Origin: Diphasiastrum complanatum | Taxonomy: Eukaryota > Streptophyta > Lycopodiopsida > Lycopodiales > Lycopodiaceae | DNA length: 64,000 bases | Reading direction: 5' to 3' | Assembly (NCBI GenBank): GCA_029204225.1 | Contig: CM055104.1 | Span: forward strand, 19,557,295 to 19,621,294 | Shown: one piece after another, positions 11,651 through 23,201 of the stretch | Position numbering within the stretch: the first letter of the stretch is position 1 | Layout: each line of letters starts with the position of its first letter | The notes under the pieces: generated by a model | Told to the model about the DNA's origin: nothing | The model's input: the letters and a program-made list of their open reading frames with translations, nothing else | Databases searched by the model: none | Program-made: the position numbers and the translations under genes

Positions 11651-11820
11651 GTAAAGTGTATGGATGGAGCGCTTTGCTCGAATAACCCTGTGACAGTGGT
11701 GATCACTGATGAATGCCCAGGTGGGTACTGTGCCTCTGGCAGAACACACTTCGATCTTAGTGGTACGGCTTTTAGCCAAATGGCTAATCCTGGCCGAAGT
11801 CCAACTCTGCTGAACTCTGG
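11651..11820 (+). pseudogene. Captured expansin exon (beta-expansin-like)
   Basis: Directly after a splice-acceptor-like TTTGCAG, a 56-codon open stretch reads VKCMDGALCSNNPVTVVITD, then ECPGGYCASG and HFDLSGTAFSQMA. These are the conserved core of the expansin double-psi beta-barrel domain, including the HFD catalytic-site-like motif. In expansin genes an intron interrupts near the CYQ/VKC boundary, matching the exon start. Intron-like AT-rich sequence precedes it (11600-11650) and LTR sequence follows at once at 11821, so only this exon is present. It is a gene fragment carried beside a hAT piece, not a functional wall-loosening protein. Confidence 0.8.
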
Positions 11821-11867
11821 TATTAACTAGGGTTAGGGTTGCCTCGGGATCCGCAAACCCTCCAACA

Positions 11868-13594
11868 CCACTAACACAATCGCCAAGTGAAGATTTCCTT
11901 AGATCTTGTTACATGCAACCAAAAGGACACCTGTGGAGCAAAACCACCCAACCAATAGGAAATGGCTAGTCAAATCCCTAACCACTTCACCCCCAAGCCA
12001 AGGTGACTGAATGCAAGAGAGGAAAGGATCCTGGCTTCTAGAGTTGGCTTCTACTCCAATTGATTTCTTTTGTCATGTATGAGTAGTTTGTTTTCACTAC
12101 TACCTTTCTATATGTTTTCAAGGAGCCTTTTTTTTCATTCTTTGTTACTTGGTTTTTGCTCTTTTTTCGTTGAACAAGCCTTTTTGCTTAGTAATATAAA
12201 TAATGTGCTTTGCTTCTCTTGTGGTAGATGTTTCGAATTTGCTAGTTACTTGAACTTTTGCCCCAATGTTAGGGTGACTTGGGGTAATTCTTAACCTTTA
12301 GGTTCTTCAGGGCCTCCCTTTTCCCATCATTCTTTTCCCTCCAATTTTGTACTCTCACAATGTTTGGCAAGTAACCTTTTTTGTTTACAAGTTCTTTCAT
12401 TGCCGTTTGGAGTTTAGTTGCTATCTAATGCCAAGCAGAAAGCTCTTTGCTAAGTTGATGGGCTTTGAAGTTGTTATAGGTGTGCTTCCAGTTGTTGTTT
12501 GTTCTAGTGCGATCTGGTTGCTGTTGTGGTGTGGTGGAATGTCATGGAAAAACACATTAGAGTTTATTGTTTCCCATTTGCTTGCCTCACTCCCAAAACT
12601 CCAAGAGTTATTAATCTTTGTGCAGGTCAATTTAGGCTCTTTACAACAAATTCATGAAGCGATTTAGTAAGGTTTTTGAAGTGTGCAAGGATGGTGAAGT
12701 AGACAAGCCTATCTATAACATATTTGTTTAAAGCTTGGTTACTGTCTATGGCAGCAACTGGCCACTGCCTTTTTGGATGAGACTTGCTACAACCAGAAGT
12801 AACAGGCCATTTCATGACACCGATTTATTTATTAAAGTGGTGCTGAAATGGCTTGCTAACAGATGCATTTATTACTTTCAACATTAATAGTTGAAGAAAC
12901 TGCTACCCAATAGGTTGCTTCACAAAGCACTAGTCTAACGTTGGGAGATGATAATCCTTATTTGAGTTAGCAGATAACTTACCTTGGTCACTCACTGGCT
13001 AGAACACGGCTCATAATAAATTTTAACCTCATTGTAGAGATCAAAGGTTGCTTTTGATAATTCGAAAACCAATGGCAACTAGCTCTACAGTTGCTGGAAG
13101 TATCATGACATGAACAAACTATGTAAATTCATCAACTTAGACAGATACAAAGGTATGCTAACTACAATTTTTGTCAGTCTGATGCCTATATTTAGGGTTT
13201 ATTAGTTTTGCAGGAAATGTCACGGGATTTCTTGACTCGATTGACTTATGCACTGACTAAAGGAGGCCTTTACATTTTATAATGTATGCAAGTGAAATTA
13301 ACATGCTACATGAAAGTTCTTAAATTAAGCTAGAAGTTTTACACGTACAGATATACCTTACTTTGGTGCATAATTTGCTAACAGGTATTTGAGAAATACA
13401 AGTGAGTTTTTCACTTTTTCTGCCAGCTGGTAGCTTTACACAACGTAACTACATCTGGATGGTTTGGGTTTTTTGTGCTAAATCACTGCTATCTAGTGCA
13501 CTATGCATATTTAGGATCTAGTTTCAAATCCTCGAGATTATACGATTACTCAGGAGACTTAATACACTTTATATTGGCAGTCAAGTTAATTGTT
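11868..13594. other. Unassigned AT-rich region
   Basis: T-rich intron-like sequence without TE motifs. A 106-codon plus-strand frame (12347-12667) has hydrophobic stretches but no recognised domain and looks fortuitous. I see no other gene. Confidence 0.45.
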
Positions 13595-13845
13595 GAGAGA
13601 GAGAGAGAGATAACAGAGACAAAATTCCTCTTGACAAGTCAAGACCAAACCTTTTAAACCCTTCATTCATAAACCAACAAGGAAAAACATAGTTGAAAAG
13701 TATATTACAGTACATAAAGCATCGTCAAGCAAAACCTATTTCAAGACATCCAGCTGGTACTTGCCACCATCCCACCACAAAAAACCTTGCAAGTTAGCAC
13801 AGTGAGGAAGACAGGTGTCAACGCTGAATGTCAGTTGTTATCAGT
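13595..13845. repeat. Dispersed GA-headed repeat, copy 1
   Basis: Begins with a short GA tract and continues TTCCTCTTGACAAGTCAAGA, then about 220 bp similar to 29666-29895 in the same orientation. Similarity stops near 13845, where the Ty3 F LTR region probably begins. The class is unknown. Confidence 0.75.
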
Positions 13846-15188
13846 TATGGACTTGGCTCTTTACATTCGCCATGTCCATTTGCATCTACTTTACCTTTAC
13901 TTTTTATGCATAAGCAGGCCCTGGGCCCTCTATTTTATTGTTTACTGACATTCAGACTATATGGTTGGCCTTGGGCCCTATTATTCATTTTATTGACATT
14001 TAGACCATATTACCTTGGAGGGGGGCCCTCTTGGAGGGCGCACTATTTTCCCCCACAGTTGACTCTTATCCTCTAGACCCCTTTCTAGGGCGTCTGTTGG
14101 GTATAAGTAGGGCTCCAGTGTCACTTTCATTTTCAGCTTATGATATGGATCTCTCTCTTTTAGCCTCCTTAGTCTCTCTTTTTCTTGCTTTCTAGGATTA
14201 CGTCTTGCTTTTGTACTACTTTCTAGTTTAGCCTTAGATTACTTGTGAATTTGTTCGTAACTTGGCATCAGAGCACTTTCTTAAGCAAAATTTTTTTTCT
14301 ACAGAAGAGCACCCATCCTCCGTGCATATCTCCTTTGCTCCAAATCCATAGCCGCTTCCTTGCTTTTTTTTTCCTACCCTCGCTATCCCTGCCCTCGCTC
14401 CCTGCCGTCCCTCGTTGTCCTATCACTACCCTCCCTCTCCCCTACCCTCGTTGTCCCTCTTTTCTTTTTCCCTCCCTCGTTGTCCATCACCCCCCTTGAC
14501 CCTCCTTCGCTGCTCCAGCATTCTACCCGCACTCCTTGCACTTTGCCCTCATTCCTTGCACCCTGCCTTCGCTGTCCCATCACCCTCCAGCACTCTTCCC
14601 TCTCTGTCCCTCCTACATTGCACCAGCTTGGTTGCAGCTATTCCATTGTTTTTTGCTTGGTGACCACCTACCTCTATTACGAGTTCTTGTGAGAGTCGCT
14701 CACATGTTTTTCTTATGGCGTACCTATTGTGACGACTTATGTCCTCTCCTTCAGTTCGTCCATTGGATTCCGTACGTCTCTCGCTCTTTCTCTAGTTTCA
14801 TTTCTGTTTCATTATGTCGGAAGCTCATTCTGAGTGAACACCCTCAGGATGCTTTGACAGATCATATTCATCAGGCCATGGATGCTGCTATTTCTAGCCT
14901 CTCTTCTCGTTTAGATACTGTCATGACCAATCTTGCCTCATTTCAGTCCCAGATTGACCCACGGTCCTGGCAAGGCTCCTATGACGCCTATCGTTGGGAA
15001 CACCGTCGTCCTCCAGTTATCCTGGTGGCCATTTTGGTGGATCTCCCATTCCGGCTCCTCCACCTCCAGGATTTCACCCCTTTTCACGTACGACAGGTCC
15101 TGAGCCACACTTTGCTCGTGATTTCCGTGACCGGATACAACTTACTACCTATTCGGGTTCCTCTGATGGGAATCTTCTAGAGAATTGG
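13846..15188 (+). pseudogene. Ty3 element F: 5' LTR region, primer site, gag N-terminus
   Basis: A probable LTR (TATAAGTAG near 14102) ends at about 14261, directly before TTGGCATCAGAGC (14262-14274), an initiator-Met-type primer site. A proline/leucine-rich leader follows. From about 14815 there is a gag N-terminal region with a helical segment (HQAMDAAISSLSSRLDTVMT) and, after a frameshift near 15000, a Pro-rich stretch ending RIQLTTYSGSSDGNLLENW at 15188. There the frame is cut by an LTR of another family. The lost continuation matches the gag frame on the opposite strand at 22890, so this is the 5' end of element F, broken by insertion of E and later rearranged. Confidence 0.65.
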
Positions 15189-15489
15189 TGTTACGAGCAC
15201 GTAACCAGTGCCGAACCCTAGAGAACACAGGAGGTCAGATACCACAGTCAGGGACGTGTCCAGCGTACACGTCCAATAGGGCAAGACAGTGTGAGTAGGG
15301 TGCCCCAGCACGGACCATGGCCATGGCGGGCCTAACACAGCCTAGGGACCCTGTCAGCAGGATAGGGCCCCACGTTGGGTCCCACCGTGCAGTTGGCCAT
15401 GTGAGTGCTACGTGGCCGACACTTGGCAGTATGCACGCTACCAGTCCTCACACTGGGCTACGAGGGGCTTACTCCATATGAGGGAGTAG
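15189..15489 (+). repeat. 301-bp LTR of Ty3 element E (5' copy)
   Basis: Starts TGTTACGAGCACGTAAC. About 95% identical by eye to the reverse complement of 22901-23201. It interrupts the gag frame of F after the codons LLENW. The shared right end is GAGGGAGTAG; a canonical CA end is not obvious. Confidence 0.8.
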
Positions 15490-18163
15490 AGCTTTCAAAC
15501 CTGATTTTTGTGTGCAAACTTGGCAGATCAAAGCAAGCCCTTAGATATGCTCAAATCTATGATGATTCAGTGGGTAGGAAGAACGCGAGACAACAGCCTC
15601 TTTCTGAGCAGCCTCCTCAGAAAGACTTTCAATTTAAAAAGAAATTTTTAAAAAGAAAGAAAGAAGATAAAGTTTAGAGTGAAGCTCCTCAGAAATGCCC
15701 ATCGCTCATACAACCTTTAAAACCAGAAGATTTTGAAAAAGCCAAACAAGAACGTTTGTGCTTTCTGTGCATGGGCAAGGGACACACAGTCAGACAGTGT
15801 CCCAAGGGGCCATTCATTAAAAAAGAAAAGAAAGATAAAAAACAAGTTCACCTTGTTCAGACAGTAAGTTTCCCAAGTGACTCGGCAGCTTCCGAGATAA
15901 AAGTGACCCTTCAGCTTTGGGCCGCATGACCTAGTACGTATGCATGGGAAAGTTGGCAACCAGTCAGTCAGAGTCATGGTTGATGATGGGGCAACCCATA
16001 ATTTCATCAACTACACCCTGGTTAAAAAACTCAGACTTCCAGAAGTACCTAGTCAACATAGGTACATAGTTTCATTAGCTAAGGGTGAAGACAAAAAAAA
16101 TTTGGGAGACTATGGTAAGTAACTTAAATCTTGATATTCAGGGGTATCAAGATGAAATAAACTTTCAGATAATGCACCTGGATCGCACAGACATTGTTCT
16201 TGGGAGAGATTGGCTCTACAACTTAGGACCTTCCCTCCATAGAAATTATCAGGAGAACACCCTCAGCTTTTAGCATAAAGGCCGAGAGATCCAGTTGCAT
16301 GGGGAGCATGATGTCCCCAACAGCCCTATGGTCTGCAGTTCAGAGCTCCGTCAACTAATCGAGGATAGCGACCATCAAGTATTCTTATGTGACCTTCAGT
16401 TTATTCCAGAAGTTTCTATTTCCAGTACTTTACAGCAGCAAGTAAATAAATTGGAAACTTTATTGTCTAAATTTAAAGATTTTTTTCCTGAAGATTTACC
16501 ACATGGATTACCGCCCAGCAGAGATGTAGATCATGTAATAAACCTAGTACCAGGTACAGCACCTGTTTCTAAACCTCCGTATCCGTTCAGCCGAATAGAG
16601 GATGAAGAAATAACTAGGCAGTTAACAGATTATCTAGGGAAAGGTCAAATTCAGATTAGTAGTTCACCATGGGCATCACTAGTCCTTTTGGGAAAAAGAA
16701 AGAGGGGTTTATGTGTCTTTGCGTAGATTACAGAGCCCTCAATAAGGTCACAATTAAGAATAAGTACCCAATGCCTCGGGCAGACGAGTTGTTTGATCAA
16801 CTCGACGGGGCTAAGTTTTTCAGTAAGATTGACCTTAGATCGGAATATCATCAAGTCCATATAAAGTCGGAAGATGTCCCGAAAATAGCTTTTAGGACTC
16901 GTCATGGTCATGATGAGTTTAAGGTGATGCCATTTGGGCTCACAAATGCTCCAGCTACCTTTATGACTTTGATGAACAGTGTCCTCAAACCATACTTGGG
17001 TAAGTTTGTAGTCATATTTTTGGATGACTCCTCGTTTACAGTAAAACGAGGAAGGAGCATCTTAAACACCTCAAAAAGGTGTTTCGACTGCTTAGAAAGC
17101 ATAAGCTTTATGCTAAGAAATCTAAGTGTGAATTCTTCGTTGAAGAAATAGCATATTTGAGTCACATTATCTCGGCAGATGGGATTAAAATGGACCCCAG
17201 TAAGGTTAAAGCCATACTCAGTTGGCTGAGACCTCAGAATCTTTTAGAGCTTCAGATCTTTCTAGGTTTGGCGGGATATTACAGACGATTTGTCAAGGAA
17301 TATGCTCAGATAGCAATTCCCATGACAAATCTTCTTAAGGGGAAGGGAAAGGAGTTCATAAGACCTATGAGCTTCTTCATAGGCAATTTTTCTGGCCCAG
17401 TATGAAAAAGGACATCCCCCAACAATATGTAACTAGTTGCCAGAAATGTCAGGTTAATAAAGCAGAGCGTTTGAAGGCAGGAGGGTTGTTACAGCCCTTA
17501 GATATACCAGCTGGTAAATGGGAGAGTATCTCCATGGATTTTATAGTAGGCCTGCCTAAAACTTAAAAGGGTAATGCTATATGGGTCACAGTTGACCGTC
17601 TGACCAAAATGGCTCACTTTATTCCGACCAAAACAACCGTTAGAGCTCCAGAGTTAGCAAGATTGTTTGTAGATGGGCCATTTAAATTGTACGGTCTACC
17701 TTCCGGCATAGTCAGCGACCGGGACAGTAAGTTTAATGGAAATTTTTGGAGAGCAGTATTCCATCATCTCCATACTAAACTTAATATGAGTACTATCGAC
17801 CATCCACAGACGGACGGTCAAACAGAAAGAGTAAATCAGGTGCTGGAGGATATGCTTCGTGCATACGTCAGCAAAAAGCAGACTAATTGGGAGGAGTATC
17901 TCTCGATATTAGAGTTTGCTTATAACAGTACCAAACATTCAGCTACGGGATACAGCCCATTTATGTTGATGTATGGTTTTCAGCCACGCTCACCCACAGC
18001 TGTAGGGTTTAAACAAGAAAAAGTTGAAGCAGCCAGAAACTTTTTAGAAGACCTAAACCAGATGATAGAACATGCTAAGCATAGCATTAGGCAATTTCAG
18101 GATCGAGCCAGGCATTATGCAGATCCACACAGACGGGATGTGCAGTTCTCCGCTGGTGAGAAA
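15490..18163 (+). pseudogene. Ty3 chromovirus E: gag-pol remnant
   Basis: Order on the plus strand: end of gag (ALRYAQIYDDS), a CCHC knuckle (CFLCMGKGHTVRQC near 15760), protease with MVDDGATHNFIN (about 15975), RT about 16500-17080 ([40 protein letters not shown]) and RT thumb/connection to 17355. It then jumps straight to the integrase zinc finger (LLHRQFFWPSM, CQKCQVNKAERL) and catalytic core ([21 protein letters not shown]) up to 18163. RNase H is deleted at about 17355. There is a TAA after GLPKT near 17565, and frameshifts near 16680 and 17030. A copia LTR truncates it at 18164; its chromodomain end is probably the minus-strand piece at 23213-23350. Confidence 0.85.
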
Positions 18164-18534
18164 TGTTAGAATCGAAGAGATTCTCTAATCGGAGTAGACT
18201 AATCTTATTAGTACTCACACAAATCATCAACCACAAGCTGAAGAAGAAGAGAGACTGCAAGAAGCTATGCTTCATAAGCTGGAAATTGAGATAACAATGG
18301 AGGTGGGCGCCCATCTGCTCTTGTACAGATTGTCCAAAAACAAAAGCAAAAGCTATCCTTCTACAATAGCAATTGGAATGCTAATTATGAAGTCTTAACA
18401 ATAGAAATCTATGCTATCTTAGTTAAAATAGTCTTATACTATAAATAGAAGTACCTATACTAAAAATAGAAATAGGCCTTCTAGCACGCAAGTTGGCCTC
18501 TACAATGAATCAATTAATCCATTAATTCCTAACA
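18164..18534 (-). repeat. LTR of copia element D
   Basis: 371 bp, TGTTAGAATC...TCCTAACA. On its right, CTCCCCCTTAA (18535-18545) is the reverse complement of a polypurine tract, so this is the 3' LTR of a minus-strand element. No partner LTR is in the window. Confidence 0.8.
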
Positions 18535-20725
18535 CTCCCCCTTAATGAATAATTAATTATCGATCACAACCAAGTCCTTTGGTAACTAATCTGGCTCAAT
18601 ATAGCCATTAAGCTTAAACTTGGTTCTGTAAAATAAAGGATTCTTTGAATTTAACACTGAAGCCATAACGCATAATGCGTTTCTTCACCATCTTCATGAT
18701 AGTGTCCACTTGACCTTGTCAATCTCTTAGCTCCTTGTTGACTCGATTCTCCCTCATCCAAAATTTGACTATCCTGTATAGTCTCACAATACCATCTTGG
18801 TAACTTCTTTGTAGGTGACGTAGAAGGAGAATATGTATCAAATACTCTTGACCTGTCCTTCCGTTTACCAAGATCCACCTGTGTACTCACCATTGGTACA
18901 ACTTGTGTAGAAGCTGTATCACATGGACCTGTATCTTCCTGAACATCATCTATAAGAGGAGTTTTTGATGTAGGAGAAAATACATCTTCCTCATGATCTT
19001 CTAGGTTAGAAGACTCACTTTCTTCAAACACGACATCCCTGCTCATAATCACCTTCTTGCTGGTAAGATTATAAAGACGATATGCCTTCTCTTCCTTGTC
19101 ATAACCCAAGAATAAACACTTGATTGCCTTTGAATCAAGTTTTTGACGATTATCTTTAGGAATATGAGCATATGCAACACAACCAAAAACTCGTAGATGA
19201 TCCACTTTAGGTTTTATACCTGTGAAAGCTTCTTCTGGAGTTCGATTTAGAACAGCTTTTGTAGGACTTCTGTTAAGTAAGTAAACTGTTGTATTAATTG
19301 CTTCACCCCACATGATTCTCGAGGTTCTTACCTCTTAGCATGCTTCGAGCACTCTCCACAATAGACCTGTTCTTTCTCTCGAATACTCCATTATGCTGTG
19401 GTGTATTAGTCGAAGCAAATTGTCTCTTGATTCCATGTTCTTTGCAGAATTCCTGGAACTCTGTAGATATGAACTCACCTCCCTTATCTGAACGTATAAT
19501 CTTGATTTGCTTTCCTGTCTTCTTCTCAACGAGTGATTTGAACTGAGTAAAGAACTTAAAAGCTTGACTCTTATACTTAAGCAAGTCTATCCATACCTTC
19601 CTGGAAAAATCATCCACAAATAACATTAAGTAGGATGCTCCCCCTATAGACTCAGTCTGCATGGGACCACATAAGTCTGTATGAACAAGTTTCAAGATCT
19701 CCTTGGCTCTATATGCTCCATCCTTAGGAAACTGCATACGATGATGCTTGCCCATAACACATCCTTCACAAATTTTTCCTGAAGATACAATATTAGGTAA
19801 TCCTATTACCATATTATTGTCTTTTAGAACCTGTAAGCTTTTATAGTTTAGATGTCCAAACCTTTTATGCCATATCCTGCTCTCCATACTATCAAAAGCT
19901 GCACAAACCTGATGATCCGATGTAGTCGCATCAAGTTTGTAAAGTTGACCTTCCAAAAATCCTTTGACCACAACTTTGTAACCTTTGTTTTTGTCTTTGA
20001 TGAGACACTTCTGATCGTCAAACTCAACTTTCATATTCTGTTTAGCTATAGCAGAAACCAAAAGTAAATTCTTCTTTAAGCCTGGAACATAGAGAACATC
20101 CTTAATTTCTCCTATATCCCCTGAAGGTAAATGTACTCTCACTGTACCTCTACCTTTGATGTCGTAAGAAGAATCGTCTCCAAGCTTGACATGTGAATTT
20201 ACACCACTGTCATCAAATTGTGTAAACCACTGACGATGTGGTGTCATATGTTGCGTTGCTCCAGAATCAATATACCAACAGTCTTCAGATATCTCTGATG
20301 AGAATAACTCATAGCATCCCACAGCTTCACTTTTGTCTTCGTCTTCAATGAAGTTGCCGGACTGCTTCTTCTTGTCCTGGATTGCCTTCTTTTTCTTGCA
20401 CTCAAACGCAAAATGACCATATTTACCACAAAAGTTACAATTACCATTTCTCTTTGGATTGGATTTGGAACTGTCTCCTTTTTTCGTATTGTCATTGCCT
20501 TCCTGCTTCTGATCCTTTTTGCCTCCTTTCTTCTTGCCCTTCTTACCTTGATTCTTGGAAAAGAATCCCAGTTCCTTGAAGTCTTCCCTAGACATCAAGT
20601 TTTGTCTTCGTAATTCCTCTTGAAGTAGCAAACCATTGAGCTCGTCAAATGTCGATGATCTCTCCCTCAAAGTTAGTGTCATAAAAAAGTTCTGATATTG
20701 TAATGGTAAGCTATTCAAAACAATT
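18535..20725 (-). pseudogene. Ty1/copia element D: gag end, protease, integrase; RT missing
   Basis: From the right: gag end (LPLQYQNFFMTLTLRERSS), CCHC knuckle CNFCGKYGHFAFEC, protease with intact WYIDSGATQHMT, the GAG-pre-integrase motif RIWHKRFGHLNYKSL, integrase (LVHTDLCGPM, DDFSRKVWIDLL, RSDKGGEF, TNTPQHNGVFERKN), then after a frameshift near 19305 the integrase C-terminal part (INTTVYLLNRSPTKAV, RVFGCVAYAHIP). RT and RNase H are absent: about 100 bp separate the post-integrase region from the 3' LTR. The gag N-terminus and 5' LTR are also lost, and the right end abuts Ty3 F RT near 20725-20735. The deleted element could not move itself. Confidence 0.85.
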
Positions 20726-20734
20726 TATACCTGA

Positions 20735-22900
20735 GTATTAGAGGATCAAGGAGAATACGCCCATCACAAATAAGAAACCCAAGAAATTCAATCTCAGCAA
20801 CGGCGAAAGAACATTTGGACAGTTTGGCAAACAAATGATGGTGAATGAGTAACTGAAAGACAGACGTGAGATGGGACACATGCTCGTCGTCAAGGGATGT
20901 ACTAAAAATGAGAATGTCGTCGAAATAAACTAAAACACAATGACCAAGAAGTGGACGCATAATGTTATTCATAACATTCTGGAACGTAGGAGGACCGTTA
21001 GTTACACCAAAAGGAAGCACACGAAACTCGTATAAGCTAAGATAAGTACGAAAAGCAGTCTTATGTTCGTCAGAGGGGTGCATCCTAATCTGGTGATATC
21101 CAGAACGAAGGTCTATCTTGGAAAAAATCTGGGAAGTGCCAAGCTGATCAAACAGGTCATCCATGTGAGGGATAGGGTACTGGTTACGGATAGTTAGCTT
21201 ATTGAGGGCACGATAATCTACGCAAAGACGTTTGGTACCATCTTTCTTACTAACAAGGAGAACAGGGGCACCAAAAGGGCTATGGCTGGGAACAATAAGA
21301 CCCTGTTCTGATAATGCAGAGATCTGAAGCTGAACCTCATCACGCTCAGACTTAGACATATGGTAGGGAGGACGGGAGGGAGGAGCAGACCTAGGGCGTA
21401 TATCAATGTGGTGGTTAACATCACGCAATGGTGGTAGCGTCGTAGGTTCGAAAAGGACATAAGCATACCGATGTAATAAGTCAGATATCACCTGAGGAAC
21501 AGCTGATGCTGGTGAAATGGCGACTGAAGGAGCTACTGTAGCACGTTGTACACATAAGAGAGCTGCACAATGAGCCTTAGGTAGGCTACGCATAAACTGT
21601 TTCCCACTAATCAGCTGATAATCTCCCTAGGAATCGATGCCAACAAGGGAGTGGGTAACTGAATCATGCACAAAAGTGAGTGTCTACCGTGTCAAATCCA
21701 GTGTAATGGCACCAAGGGAAGCAAACCAATCAGCACCAAGGATAAGATCATAGCGCTCCATAGGGATAATATAAAGATCCGCCTGTCTAGAAAAATCCCC
21801 AATGCGGTATGCCAAGCCTTGGAACATCTGAGAGCTAGGGAAAGAATGTGAACTGGCAACCTCAACATTGAGAGGCTGTGGAGCAAGAATAGGTAGAGCA
21901 CAGATCCGACTGGAGATGTAATTGCTAATAAAGGAATGTGTGTTGCCTGTATCCACTAATGCAATATATTCCCGTCCAATAATGCGTATGCGTAACCGAA
22001 TGGAGCGAGGACCAGGACGCCCATTCCAGGTAGCATAAGCAAGCTGGGCATGGCAAGTAGCTGGGAGGAGGTCAGAAGAAGGCTCAGACATAGGATCAAG
22101 GTCGTCGGAGATATGGATACAGATATCAGAATCGTCAGTGTCAGTGCCGTCATGATAGAAAACAACAGTAGTAGTAAGAGGAGTCTGGCGACAATCACGA
22201 GCAAGGTGGTCTGGACTCTTACAACAGAAATAGAGACGTTTTTGCTTAATGTCGGTGAACTCTGTGAAAGTGTAACGGCGGACAAAAGCAGGGCAAGGAA
22301 GAGGAGGACGTGTGGCAGAAGGAATAATAGAGGAGGAAGGCAAGGTAGGAGGGTGTAGTAGAAACTGAGGGGGGACGAGGTCGGGAAAAATGGGAAAATG
22401 GTGTATCAGGGTACTTATGCTATAGAGTACTAGCAAGAGACATAGCATCAGAAAGAATATGGGGTCGAAAAGATGCGACATCATAGCGTAATGCACCTCG
22501 AAGTCCTGCAATGTAGTGTGAGATGAGCTCAGCAGGCTGTAAATTTGAAAAGAGGTAAGATAGCTCTGTGAACTGATCTATGTAGGAAGCCAGGTCACTA
22601 GTATGAGTGATATTACGAAAGAGATCACGCTGGCGACTCAGCCAGTGAGGATCAATCATAGCATGGCGAAGGTCACGGCGAAAAGAGGGCCATAAATGCA
22701 TCCCCTCCTGATCAGGATCAGAACGAAAAACCCGCCACCAAGTGGCAGCCTGACCATCTAAATGTAAGGCGGCTAATTGGATCTTCTGAACGTCAGTTTT
22801 AGGGTAGATTCGGAAATAAGTATCAAGCTTAGCAAACCAATTGTTAGAGGTCTCAACACCACAGTAGGGGGCAAACACTAACTGATCCACCCAACCTTGC
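20735..22900 (-). pseudogene. Ty3 element F: gag, zinc knuckle, protease, RT
   Basis: From the right: gag core (APYCGVETSNNWFAKLDTYF, HLDGQAATWWRVF), CCHC knuckle CCKSPDHLARDC, aspartic protease ALVDTGNTHSFISN and LILGADWFASLG, then RT ([47 protein letters not shown], and YFDDIL at the active site). Gag, protease and RT sit in three overlapping open segments (22420-22890, 21684-22511, 20715-21593). It ends in the RT thumb, where copia D begins; RNase H and integrase are missing. The gag start is missing at 22900 but fits in frame to the plus-strand piece ending at 15188. Confidence 0.85.
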
Positions 22901-23201
22901 CTACTCCCTCATATGGAGTAAGCCCCTCCTAGCCCAGTGTGAGGACTGGTAGCATGCATACTGCCAAGTGTCGGCCACATAGCACTCACGTGGCCAACTG
23001 CACGTCGGGACCCAACGTGGGGCCCTATCCTGCTAACAGGGTCCCTAGGCTGTGTTAGGCCCGCCATGGCTATGGTCCGTGCTGGGGCACACTACTCACA
23101 CTGTCTTGCCCTGTTGGACGTGTACGTTGGACACGTCCCTAACTGTGGTATCTGACCTCCTGTGTTCTCTAGGGTTCGGCACTAGTTATGTGCTCGTAAC
23201 A
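22901..23201 (-). repeat. 301-bp LTR of Ty3 element E (3' copy, inverted)
   Basis: Reverse complement of 15189-15489 with roughly 14 substitutions by eye. On its internal side (23202-23212) lies the complement of a polypurine tract, marking it as a 3' LTR on the minus strand. Confidence 0.85.

Larger units (their letters stand above)
7808..11867 (-). mobile_element. Non-autonomous LTR retrotransposon (N1)
   Basis: Two direct LTRs, both beginning TGTA-TGGGC and ending CTCCAACA, flank a 1.57-kb internal region. The minus orientation is shown by a primer site next to the right LTR (rc of 10099-10117, core TGGCGCCGTTG, the plant tRNA-Asp type) and by a purine run on the minus strand next to the left LTR (rc of 8549-8565, containing GTTGGGGGATAC). 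The interior encodes no recognisable protease, RT or integrase, only a long frame of unknown function. The 5-bp flanks (GAAAT and CCACT) do not match, so the target duplication is lost or the ends are rearranged. By structure it is a LARD or gag-only type derivative mobilised in trans (inference). Confidence 0.8.
10118..11867 (-). repeat. Chimeric LTR of N1 (5' LTR in element orientation)
   Basis: Matches the left LTR from 10118 to 10688 and again from 11821 to 11867. Between them, about 120 bp of LTR (counterpart 8383-8502) is replaced by 1132 bp of unrelated DNA holding a hAT piece and an expansin exon. Confidence 0.85.

Noticed and set aside
12347-12667. 106-codon ORF as a host membrane protein gene
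   Set aside because: Hydrophobic runs come from T-rich sequence; no recognised domain, no splice context.
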